A DNA stretch of 13,363 nucleotides. Source: an uncultured Lachnospiraceae bacterium. GTDB taxonomy: Bacteria > Bacillota > Clostridia > Lachnospirales > Lachnospiraceae. Positions 7,795-13,363 of the stretch are shown piece by piece. Below the pieces are notes generated by a model. That model worked only from the letters and a program-made list of their open reading frames with translations. It had not been told where the DNA came from and searched no databases. Made by a program: the position numbers and the translations under genes. The stretch is taken from the NCBI GenBank assembly GCA_910577655.1, contig CAJTOW010000106.1, positions 1-13,363 on the forward strand, in the 5' to 3' direction. Position 1 is the stretch's first letter. Every line of letters begins with the position of its first letter.

Positions 7795-7867
7795 ACGATT
7801 TATAGATATATAAATGTATTTCTTCTTAAAAAACGCTTCTGCGTTGTTGCTGGCAGCTTCTGCTGCT
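7724..7867 (-). ncRNA. Structured 5' leader of the lar-nik operon (candidate attenuator or riboswitch)
   Basis: About 144 nt lie between the predicted transcription start (near 7867) and larE. In transcript order: hairpin GCAGC-AGAA-GCUGC (7866-7853); hairpin AACGC-AGAA-GCGUU with a U run (7845-7828); an A/U-rich hairpin (AUAC-A-UUUAUA / UAUAAA-UC-GUAU, about 7819-7793); then the intrinsic terminator at 7786-7741. The terminator sits inside the leader, five bases before the larE ribosome binding site, so full-length transcription needs read-through. I do not recognise a known riboswitch class; the NiCo riboswitch consensus as I remember it does not fit. Nickel, NPN precursor or lactate would be logical signals (inference). 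Confidence 0.5.
7741..7786 (-). terminator. Intrinsic terminator in the larE leader
   Basis: On the minus strand AAAGCACACA (7786-7777) can pair with UGUGGGCUUU (7758-7749) in 9 of 10 positions, enclosing CUCC-AGAA-GGGG, and is followed by AUUUUUUU (7748-7741). An alternative stem, AAAGCUCCAGA with UCUG(U)GGGCUUU, ends at the same U run. It can serve only minus-strand transcription: no U run follows on the plus strand and no plus-strand gene ends here. Confidence 0.75.
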
Positions 7868-7873
7868 GTATGT

Positions 7874-7901
7874 ATTATACATGACTCAGAGGAAAAGTCA
7901 A
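7874..7901 (-). promoter_or_regulatory. Sigma-A promoter of the lar-nik operon
   Basis: On the minus strand, TTGACT (-35, 7901-7896) and a perfect TATAAT (-10, 7879-7874) are separated by 16 bp. The expected start is about 7867, immediately at the first leader hairpin. This is the only convincing promoter seen for the eight downstream genes. Confidence 0.85.
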
Positions 7902-7908
7902 TACCTGT

Positions 7909-7937
7909 TCATGTTCTTCTCTGGTCATTCATAGACT
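7909..7937 (+). promoter_or_regulatory. Sigma-E-like (mother-cell sporulation) promoter candidate for the protease gene
   Basis: TCATGTT (7909-7915), 14 bp, then CATAGACT (7930-7937). Compared with the Bacillus sigma-E consensus (kmATATT, 14-15 bp, CATACAhT, from memory) it differs at one position in each box. No convincing sigma-A promoter was found for the gene. Csp proteases are mother-cell (sigma-E) products in Clostridioides difficile, which fits. Chance similarity remains possible. Confidence 0.4.
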
Positions 7938-7961
7938 GATAGTAACCGTTCAGACAGACGG

Positions 7962-8010
7962 CAAACCGGATAAAAAAGTGTGTTGCAAACCCGCTTTCTT
8001 ATCCGGTTTG
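7962..8010. repeat. Long inverted repeat upstream of the S8 protease gene
   Basis: Arms CAAACCGGATAA (7962-7973) and TTATCCGGTTTG (7999-8010) are perfect 12-bp complements. The stem continues inward past one mismatch with AAAGTG/CGCTTT (6 bp, one wobble), leaving an 11-base loop. Neither strand has a U run after it, so it is not a standard terminator. It lies in the presumed protease 5' leader and could be an RNA structure or an operator. Confidence 0.75.
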
Positions 8011-8119
8011 ACATCGGACGGACGCCCGGGGCTTCTTGTCCCTGAGGTTTTTCGGTGGCAGGAAGATGGCCCGTCTGGACAGTAACAGCTGACATCACCC
8101 AACAACAGGAGGCCCGTCT

Positions 8120-9952
8120 ATGGAAAACCAGAAACTGGAAAATTCTTTGAATCTGGCTCTGGATACCAGCCAGGAGGAACGGGAGGCTTCCCGGGAGCTG
8201 AATGTGGGGTTTAACCCTGACAGCCGTACCTGGGAACTGATCGTCAAATATTCCGGGAGTCTGGATCCGGTCCGCGACATGGGGATTCAGGTAGAGGAGA
8301 TGCGCAATGAGTATGCCATTCTGGTGGTCCCTGAGCATCTTATTGACCAGGTGTCTGCCCTTCCCCAGATCGAATATGTCGAAAAACCCAAAAGGCTGTT
8401 CTTCGCCATCAGTCAGGCCAGAGCCGTCTCCTGTGTAAATATCCTCCAGGAAAATCCCTACAGCCTGACTGGCCGGGGAATCCTGATGGCAGTACTGGAT
8501 TCCGGGATCGACTATTTTCATGAAGATTTCCGGAATGCAGACGGGACTACCCGGATCCTTCTGCTGTGGGACCAGGTGCTGGACAGGATCTTTACTTCGG
8601 AGGAGATCAATGAAGCCTTAAAGACCGGAAGCCGGAGTCAGGCCAGATCCCTGGTGCCCTCTGCCGACTTAAGCGGACACGGAACCTCTGTGGCCGGGAT
8701 CGCAGCAGGCAATGGACGGGAAGGCAACGGAGTCTACCGGGGAATCGCCTACGAAAGCCCTCTTCTGGTGGTACGTCTGGGAACTCCGGATCCCGATGGT
8801 TTCCCCCGGACCACGGAGCTGATACGGGCGGTGAATTTCGCCGTGGTCCAGGCAGTAGAGATGCAGATGCCCCTGGTGGTCAACATCAGCTTTGGCAATA
8901 CTTACGGCTCCCACGACGGAACCAGCCTATTGGAAACCTTTCTCAATGATATCGGCAACTATGGCCGGACCACCATTGTGGCAGGCAGCGGAAATGAGGG
9001 CGCGGCAGCAGGACACGTGGCCGGAAGGATGAGTGCCGGATCCGGAAGGAGCCAGGGCGCCGTCCGCGCGGAAGAGAATCTGGCAGGCAGCTCTGCCGCG
9101 GCACCGGGAATCCGGCCCCGGCAGGCTGCTCCTATTGCAGGAACCACCTCCGGCCAAAGCAGCATGGAAACTCCAGGAGCCGAGCTGTCCGTAGCTGCCT
9201 ACGAGACGGGTTTCTCCGTACAGCTCTGGAAATATTACACCGACCAGTTCCAGATCCGGCTCAGGACACCCTCCGGGGAGATCCTTGGCCCCTTGTCAGA
9301 ACGTCTGGGGCCTGCCCGTTACACCTACTATGATACACAGATCCTGGTATATTACGGAAAACCAAAACCCTACAGTGCTGCCCAGGAAATCTACTTTGAC
9401 TTCATCCCCACACCTGGCAGCTACATCGAAAGCGGAATCTGGGCCTTCCAGCTGACACCCCAGCGGATCATAGACGGCAGATATGATTTCTGGCTCCCAT
9501 CCTCCGCTGTCCTGAATCAGTCCACCCGGTTCCTCCATGCAGATCCGGATACCACTCTGACCATCCCCTCGGCCGCGTCCCAGGTTCTCACTGTAGGTGC
9601 CTACAACAGCCGGACCGGCGCCTATGCGGACTTTTCCGGCAGAGGCTTCACCCGCACCCATGACCAGGTAAAGCCCGATATCTGCGCGCCCGGTGTGAAT
9701 CTCATGGCCCCCATGAATGGAGGCGGTTACCATTCTGTGACCGGCACCTCCTTTGCAGCTCCCATAGCCGCCGGAAGCGTGGCCCTGATGATGCAGTGGG
9801 GCATTATCAATGGCCGTGATCCCTTCTTATATGGGGAAAAGGTGAAGGCCTATCTCAGGAGAGGCGCCAGACAACTGGCAGGATTTGCACAGTATCCCAA
9901 CCAGCAGGTGGGGTATGGAGCCCTCTGTCTGAGAGACAGTCTGCCTATATAG
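8120..9952 (+). CDS. S8 (subtilisin) serine protease, CspB-like
   Basis: A 610-residue subtilase. The catalytic triad is intact: D127 (AVLDSGID), H187 (SGHGTSVAG) and S544 (TGTSFAAP), with the oxyanion Asn N292 (GSGNEG). An N-terminal prodomain (about 35-95) precedes the catalytic domain. Between N292 and S544 lies a large insertion (about 356-480, beginning ELSVAAYETGFSVQLW) in the position of the jelly-roll domain of Clostridium CspB germination proteases. There is no signal peptide, as in Csp proteins. In clostridia CspB activates the cortex hydrolase pro-SleC during germination; Lachnospiraceae often carry several paralogues of unknown role, so a germination function is inferred. Residues about 300-355 are a low-complexity Gly/Ala/Ser/Pro insert. 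The ATG follows AGGAGG (8107-8112) at 7-nt spacing. The gene stands alone, diverging from the lar operon and converging on the M32 gene. Confidence 0.9.
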   Translation: MENQKLENSLNLALDTSQEEREASRELNVGFNPDSRTWELIVKYSGSLDPVRDMGIQVEEMRNEYAILVVPEHLIDQVSALPQIEYVEKPKRLFFAISQARAVSCVNILQENPYSLTGRGILMAVLDSGIDYFHEDFRNADGTTRILLLWDQVLDRIFTSEEINEALKTGSRSQARSLVPSADLSGHGTSVAGIAAGNGREGNGVYRGIAYESPLLVVRLGTPDPDGFPRTTELIRAVNFAVVQAVEMQMPLVVNISFGNTYGSHDGTSLLETFLNDIGNYGRTTIVAGSGNEGAAAGHVAGRMSAGSGRSQGAVRAEENLAGSSAAAPGIRPRQAAPIAGTTSGQSSMETPGAELSVAAYETGFSVQLWKYYTDQFQIRLRTPSGEILGPLSERLGPARYTYYDTQILVYYGKPKPYSAAQEIYFDFIPTPGSYIESGIWAFQLTPQRIIDGRYDFWLPSSAVLNQSTRFLHADPDTTLTIPSAASQVLTVGAYNSRTGAYADFSGRGFTRTHDQVKPDICAPGVNLMAPMNGGGYHSVTGTSFAAPIAAGSVALMMQWGIINGRDPFLYGEKVKAYLRRGARQLAGFAQYPNQQVGYGALCLRDSLPI

Positions 9953-9966
9953 AAACATTTCATTGC

Positions 9967-9985
9967 GGCCGGCGGTAAGCCGGCC
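9967..9985. repeat. G+C-rich hairpin between two convergent genes
   Basis: GGCCGGC-GGTAA-GCCGGCC is a perfect 7-bp stem with a 5-base loop, 14 bp after the protease stop and 33 bp after the M32 stop on the other strand. It could end transcription from both sides, but neither side has a U run, so terminator function is only possible. Confidence 0.55.
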
Positions 9986-10018
9986 ATACCACACAGATTA
10001 CAAATCCGATCCATATGA

Positions 10019-11545
10019 TCAGACATGGTACAGGGTTCCATACTTCTCCTTCAGATACCGGATATAATAATCCGGGTCAAAATCCTCCCCGGTCATGGCC
10101 TTCAAAAGCTCCCGGCTCTCCTTCAGTTTGCCGTACTTATGGATATGCTCCCCCAGAACCTTCACAATTGCCTGGATATCCCCGGACCGCAGCAGGCCCT
10201 CGAAATCCATATGCTCCCGCATCCAGGCATACATCTGTGCCGCAAAGGCACTTCCAAGGGCATAGGACGGGAAGTAGCCGAAGGATCCCTGGGCCCAGTG
10301 GATGTCCTGCAGAACCCCCTGGGCATCTGTCGCCGGACGGACTCCCAGATATTTTTCGTAATAATCTGCCCACAGCTTCGGAAGCTCCTTCACATCCAGA
10401 TCCTCCTCAATCAGCTTCTTCTCCAGCTCGTACCGTACCAGCACATGGAGGCTGTAGCAGAGCTCATCTGCCTCTGTCCGTATGAGTCCCGGCTGCACCT
10501 TATTGACCGCCTCCACAAACTGCTCCCGGCTGATATCCCCAAGCTGGTCCGGGAACATTTCCTGAAGCTTCTGGTAGACCGGCACCCAGAAGGCTCCATT
10601 TCTTCCAACAATATTTTCCATAAACCGGGACTGGGACTCATGCATCCCCATGGACGCCCCCTGGCCGATGAGGGTCTGGGTCAGGCAGTCCTCCACTCCC
10701 ATCTCGTAGATGCCATGTCCCGCCTCGTGGATCACAGAGAAAAGGGAACTGTCCACATGGTCGCTGTAGTGGGTGGTGATCCGCACGTCGTGATTGTGGA
10801 GACTGGTGGTAAAGGGATGGGCGCTGACCGCCATGACACCCTTTGTGAAATCAAAGCCCACATATTCTGCCAGAAAATGTGCCAGCTCCTGCTGCTTCTC
10901 TTCCGGGTAAGCTCCCGTCAGGAACTCGTCCCGGATCTCCACCCCTGAATCCATGACCTTTTTAAGAAACGGCACCAGCTCCTCCTTCAGCTTTCCGAAG
11001 AATTCATTCAGCTTCTCCATATCAAAGCCCTTTTCGTAGGAATCCAGCATTACATCATAAAGCTTCTGCCCCTCCTTCGCCCGATAGGAGGCAAATTTTT
11101 TCTGGTAGGAAATGATCTTCTCCAGAGTCGGCGCAAAGGCGTCAAAATCATCATCCTCCCTGGCCTTTGCCCAGATCCGGGTGGATTCGGACACCAGCTC
11201 CTGGTAGGCCCGGTACTCCTCTGGCGGAATACATGCCAGACGCTCCATCTCCTCCTTTGCCTCCCGCACAATGGCACATTCCTGTTCGGACAGACTTTCC
11301 GCTTCACACTGTCTCAGCAGTTTCTGCACCTCACTGCTGGTCATGACCGACTGATAGGCTGCCGACAAGGTACCCTGAACCCTGGCTGTATAAGGCCCTG
11401 CCTGCTCTGGCGCCAGAGTCTCATTATCCCATTCTATAAGAATCAGGGCTGTCTGGTAAGCCATGGCCTGCTCTAAGTGTTTCTCCAGTTTTCCGAAAAC
11501 AGATGTTTCCTTATGTTTCTGATTTTTCTGTTCACAATTTGTCAT
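10019..11545 (-). CDS. M32 family metallocarboxypeptidase (carboxypeptidase Taq type)
   Basis: A 508-residue cytosolic zinc carboxypeptidase that removes C-terminal residues from peptides; about 500 residues is normal for the family. All M32 signatures are present: HPF (243-245), DVRIT (253-257, the DxRxT motif), the zinc site HEAGH (273-277), HESQ (302-305, supplying the third ligand) and VLQDIHW (411-417). No signal peptide. The frame extends upstream to a TTG at 11587 without a ribosome binding site; the ATG at 11543-11545 follows GGAGAG by 9 nt and is preferred. The likely role is intracellular peptide turnover. The upstream gene on the same strand encodes the GGDEF-EAL protein, but 184 bp with two hairpins separate them, so they are probably transcribed independently. 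Confidence 0.95.
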   Translation of the reverse strand: MTNCEQKNQKHKETSVFGKLEKHLEQAMAYQTALILIEWDNETLAPEQAGPYTARVQGTLSAAYQSVMTSSEVQKLLRQCEAESLSEQECAIVREAKEEMERLACIPPEEYRAYQELVSESTRIWAKAREDDDFDAFAPTLEKIISYQKKFASYRAKEGQKLYDVMLDSYEKGFDMEKLNEFFGKLKEELVPFLKKVMDSGVEIRDEFLTGAYPEEKQQELAHFLAEYVGFDFTKGVMAVSAHPFTTSLHNHDVRITTHYSDHVDSSLFSVIHEAGHGIYEMGVEDCLTQTLIGQGASMGMHESQSRFMENIVGRNGAFWVPVYQKLQEMFPDQLGDISREQFVEAVNKVQPGLIRTEADELCYSLHVLVRYELEKKLIEEDLDVKELPKLWADYYEKYLGVRPATDAQGVLQDIHWAQGSFGYFPSYALGSAFAAQMYAWMREHMDFEGLLRSGDIQAIVKVLGEHIHKYGKLKESRELLKAMTGEDFDPDYYIRYLKEKYGTLYHV

Positions 11546-11583
11546 AGGGTTGATCTCTCCATTCTGTGCCGCCGGATTGATTT

Positions 11584-11630
11584 CCAAACATGCTGCTTAC
11601 ATACTTTTTTGTATATTCGCAGCAGTTTGG
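11584..11630. repeat. Long interrupted palindrome upstream of the M32 gene
   Basis: CCAAAC-A-TGCTGC (11584-11596) pairs with GCAGCAGTTTGG (11619-11630) with one bulged base. Inside, after a short internal loop, ACATAC pairs with GTATAT around a T6 loop (A6 on the minus strand). The 47-nt structure lies 38 bp before the M32 start codon and overlaps the promoter candidate, so it could be an operator, an RNA leader hairpin, or part of a dispersed repeat. Confidence 0.65.
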
Positions 11631-11638
11631 CCATGCAA
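11610..11638 (-). promoter_or_regulatory. Weak promoter candidate for the M32 gene
   Basis: On the minus strand TTGCAT (11638-11633) and TATACA (11615-11610) are spaced by 17 bp. Both boxes are imperfect and overlap the palindrome at 11584-11630. No better promoter was found between the two genes. Confidence 0.3.
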
Positions 11639-11677
11639 GCCGCCTCCGGACTTTTTGGTCTATTAACGTACGGCCAA

Positions 11678-11699
11678 GGGACACTGTTACCAGTGTCCC
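11678..11699 (-). terminator. Strong hairpin downstream of the GGDEF-EAL gene, possible terminator
   Basis: On the minus strand GGGACACTG-GTAA-CAGTGTCCC forms a perfect 9-bp stem with a 4-base loop, 30 bp past the GGDEF-EAL stop. It is followed only by TTGG rather than a U run, so termination would be inefficient or factor-assisted. It could also protect the 3' end of the mRNA. Confidence 0.45.
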
Positions 11700-11729
11700 C
11701 CGCATCCACAAAATCATTCACATATGTAA

Positions 11730-13103
11730 TTAATGTCTCAGCTTCTCCCGCTCCTGATCCAGAATGGTGTGGGACTCCTCCAGAGTCGCATCCAGCACGG
11801 AATTAAGGGTCATCTCCGGCAGTGTCGGCGCGTAGTAGAAGCCCTGCTGCAGTCCGCATCCAAAGCGGTTCAGCGCCTCCACCTGGGCTATAGTCTCCAC
11901 ACCTTCGGCAATGAGCTTCTTGCCCATCCTGGCAGCGATCTGTGCCAGCCCCTCGATGATATGCTCGGACTGGGGATTGGTCTCCAGACGCCAGATAAAC
12001 ATACGGTCAAACTTCAGGGTATCCACCGGAAGCTCCAGGGACTGGGTCAGTCCCGAATAGCCGGAACCAAAGTTGTTCAGGATCAGCTCCACACCCATGG
12101 CGGACAGTTCCTGCATCAGAACCATCAGATCCAGGGCGGCGGTGCTCAGTACATACTCGTCGATCTCAATAGCCAGCTTGCCGGCCGGAATATGGTAGTT
12201 CTGGATCACGCTGGCCACCTTCTCGATGAAGTCCTCCTGCTGCAGGATGACCGGAGAGATCGCCAGGGCGATGGACTCGAACTCTCTTCCATCATCAATC
12301 AGCTCCGCGATCTTGGCTGCCACCTTCTCCAGGGCATAATAATCCAATGCACGTACCTGGCCCGTATCCTCGGCGATGGGTACGAACTCGGCGCTTCCTA
12401 CCATGCCCACACCCTGGACGAATACGCGCATATAGAACTCTGCGCGGGTGAACTTTTTGGTCTCTGCGTTGTAGGTGGGACGATAGCGGACCTCAATCTC
12501 ATTCTTGGCCAAAGCTGTGCTGAGATAATGGGCAATCGCCATATTCCTCTGGTACTTATTGTGAAGCTTGGCATCATAAAGGGCATACTGGTCATTGCCC
12601 TGCTCTCTGGCATGGGAAACAGCCAAATCCAGATACTTAAGAAGCTCCTCGGCATTGCTCGCATATCCCGGATAGGAGCAGATGCCTACCGATACGGAAC
12701 AGATACAGTCGGTGTCACGGATCTTCCAGCCGTGCTGGAACCGTTCCAGCATGGTCTCTACCATGCGGATCGCCTTACCCTGGGAGCAATTCTTCAATAT
12801 AACGATAAATTCAACACCCACATAGCGGTATACCGTACATCCTGCTTCCTCCTCCAGATATGCAAGAACATTCTCCAGAAGCTCCTCACAATAGGCGAAC
12901 CCGAACAACTCGTTCATGCGCTTGAAGTTCTCGATGTAGAACTTCAGCACCACGCCCTGTCCCTGCATCATGTACAGCGCCTCCAGATGGCGGAAACAGA
13001 TCTTGCTGTCACTGTCTCGATTCTCATCCTGGACCAGCTGTACTGCCGTCTTGGTCTCGCCGTTCTGGTCCGTATGCGTTTCTTTCTTCCAAAATAATGC
13101 CAT
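11730..13103 (-). CDS. Degenerate GGDEF-EAL domain protein, probable non-catalytic c-di-GMP effector
   Basis: A 457-residue soluble protein: short N-terminus, GGDEF-like domain (about 35-180), EAL-like domain (about 190-440) and no membrane segments. The cyclase signature is VGVEF (95-99) in place of GGDEF, so cyclase activity is unlikely. In the EAL domain the motif is EFYMR (222-226) instead of EALxR, the metal-ligand Asn of NLS is Ala (A281), and the DDFGTGYSSL loop reads NNFGSGYSGL (343-352), losing both metal-binding aspartates. E313, K364 and AEGVET (399-404) remain. Phosphodiesterase activity is therefore unlikely, and the protein may bind c-di-GMP or another protein. The ATG at 13101-13103 follows GGGAGG by 6 nt; an upstream in-frame TTG at 13241 lies essentially at the -10 box and is rejected. 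Confidence 0.9.
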   Translation of the reverse strand: MALFWKKETHTDQNGETKTAVQLVQDENRDSDSKICFRHLEALYMMQGQGVVLKFYIENFKRMNELFGFAYCEELLENVLAYLEEEAGCTVYRYVGVEFIVILKNCSQGKAIRMVETMLERFQHGWKIRDTDCICSVSVGICSYPGYASNAEELLKYLDLAVSHAREQGNDQYALYDAKLHNKYQRNMAIAHYLSTALAKNEIEVRYRPTYNAETKKFTRAEFYMRVFVQGVGMVGSAEFVPIAEDTGQVRALDYYALEKVAAKIAELIDDGREFESIALAISPVILQQEDFIEKVASVIQNYHIPAGKLAIEIDEYVLSTAALDLMVLMQELSAMGVELILNNFGSGYSGLTQSLELPVDTLKFDRMFIWRLETNPQSEHIIEGLAQIAARMGKKLIAEGVETIAQVEALNRFGCGLQQGFYYAPTLPEMTLNSVLDATLEESHTILDQEREKLRH

Positions 13104-13123
13104 AATATGCCTCCCTGCATTTT

Positions 13124-13166
13124 GCTGCACTCCCCGGTCGCCACTGGTTCCCACAGTCAGCACAGC
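13124..13166 (-). other. Stem-loop in the 5' leader of the GGDEF-EAL gene
   Basis: On the minus strand GCUGUGCU (13166-13159) pairs with AGUGCAGC (13131-13124) over 8 bp including two wobbles, with a possible inner ACUG/CAGU stem. It lies within the ~130-nt leader about 20 nt before the start codon. It does not match the c-di-GMP-I (GEMM) riboswitch consensus as I remember it. Confidence 0.35.
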
Positions 13167-13240
13167 TAATACGCAGACCCTTAGGAACATTATCCAGAAG
13201 TACAAGCTTAAAATTCTTTCTTCGCAATCGCTTGTAGACA

Positions 13241-13269
13241 ATTATAAAACAAACTCTTTCCATTGACAA
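13241..13269 (-). promoter_or_regulatory. Sigma-A promoter of the GGDEF-EAL gene
   Basis: On the minus strand TTGTCA (13269-13264) and a perfect TATAAT (13246-13241) are separated by 17 bp. Transcription should start near 13234, giving a leader of about 130 nt. The remaining ~95 bp to the right edge contain no gene that I can support. Confidence 0.85.
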
Positions 13270-13363
13270 CCACTTTTGCGTGAAAAGACAGAAAGAAAAC
13301 ATAAATATTGTTACAGTTCACGGGGCGGGGAAAACTGGACAAAAACAGACGTCAAGCTCGCTT

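Larger units (their letters stand above)
7724..8119. other. Divergent intergenic region between larE and the S8 protease gene
   Basis: These 396 bp hold no protein gene that I can support. The left part is the lar promoter plus structured leader on the minus strand (7724-7901). The right part is a sigma-E-like promoter candidate (7909-7937), a long inverted repeat (7962-8010) and a G+C-rich stretch with short potential stems (8012-8080) on the plus strand, ending at the protease ribosome binding site AGGAGG (8107-8112). Confidence 0.8.

Noticed and set aside
8008..8036. TTGACA at 8008-8013 as a sigma-A promoter for the protease gene
   Set aside because: At the correct spacing (17 bp) the sequence is GCTTCT, with no resemblance to TATAAT.
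7925..8521. 198-codon minus-strand frame before and inside the protease gene
   Set aside because: Mostly antisense to the protease gene, with no ribosome binding site or recognisable domain.
11733..13097. 454-codon plus-strand frame opposite the GGDEF-EAL gene
   Set aside because: Antisense shadow produced by codon bias; it has no ribosome binding site and no recognisable domain, while the minus strand has clear domain motifs.
13104..13241. Upstream TTG extension of the GGDEF-EAL protein
   Set aside because: The extension starts essentially at the -10 box of the promoter, has no ribosome binding site, and the ATG at 13103 has an ideal GGGAGG site.

Overview
The window looks like chromosomal DNA of a Gram-positive, spore-forming Clostridia, most likely Lachnospiraceae (Enterocloster/Hungatella/Blautia-like). 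This is inferred from moderate G+C, strong GGAGG-type ribosome binding sites, a Csp-type subtilisin, an M32 carboxypeptidase and a lipoprotein-anchored nickel/peptide importer. No mobile element, CRISPR array, tRNA or rRNA was seen.

Region 1 (1-7901, minus strand) is one long operon read from right to left: larE, larB, larC, then a family-5 solute-binding lipoprotein, two permeases and two ATPases of the nickel/oligopeptide (Nik/Dpp) class. The last ATPase runs off the left edge. Gene junctions overlap or nearly touch (larE/larB ATGA, larC/binding protein within 23 nt, 4 nt before the first permease, 11-bp overlap between the ATPases). LarB, LarE and LarC build the nickel-pincer nucleotide (NPN) cofactor of lactate racemase-type (LarA) enzymes: LarB carboxylates and hydrolyses nicotinic acid adenine dinucleotide, LarE adds two sulfurs, LarC inserts nickel. 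The co-transcribed importer is therefore best read as the nickel supply, supported by His-rich stretches in LarC and at the C-terminus of the binding protein. No larA lies in the window. A near-consensus sigma-A promoter is followed by a ~145-nt leader with AGAA-loop hairpins and a strong intrinsic terminator ending 5 nt before the larE ribosome binding site, which suggests transcription attenuation.

Region 2 (7902-9985) carries a divergent gene for a CspB-like S8 protease with a full catalytic triad, no secretion signal and a low-complexity insert. Upstream are a sigma-E-like promoter candidate and a long unexplained inverted repeat.

Region 3 (10019-13363, minus strand) carries an M32 metallocarboxypeptidase and, upstream of it, a GGDEF-EAL protein in which both catalytic signatures are degenerate, so it is probably a c-di-GMP sensor or protein-interaction module. 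It has its own excellent sigma-A promoter. The intergenic region between these two genes holds two strong hairpins.
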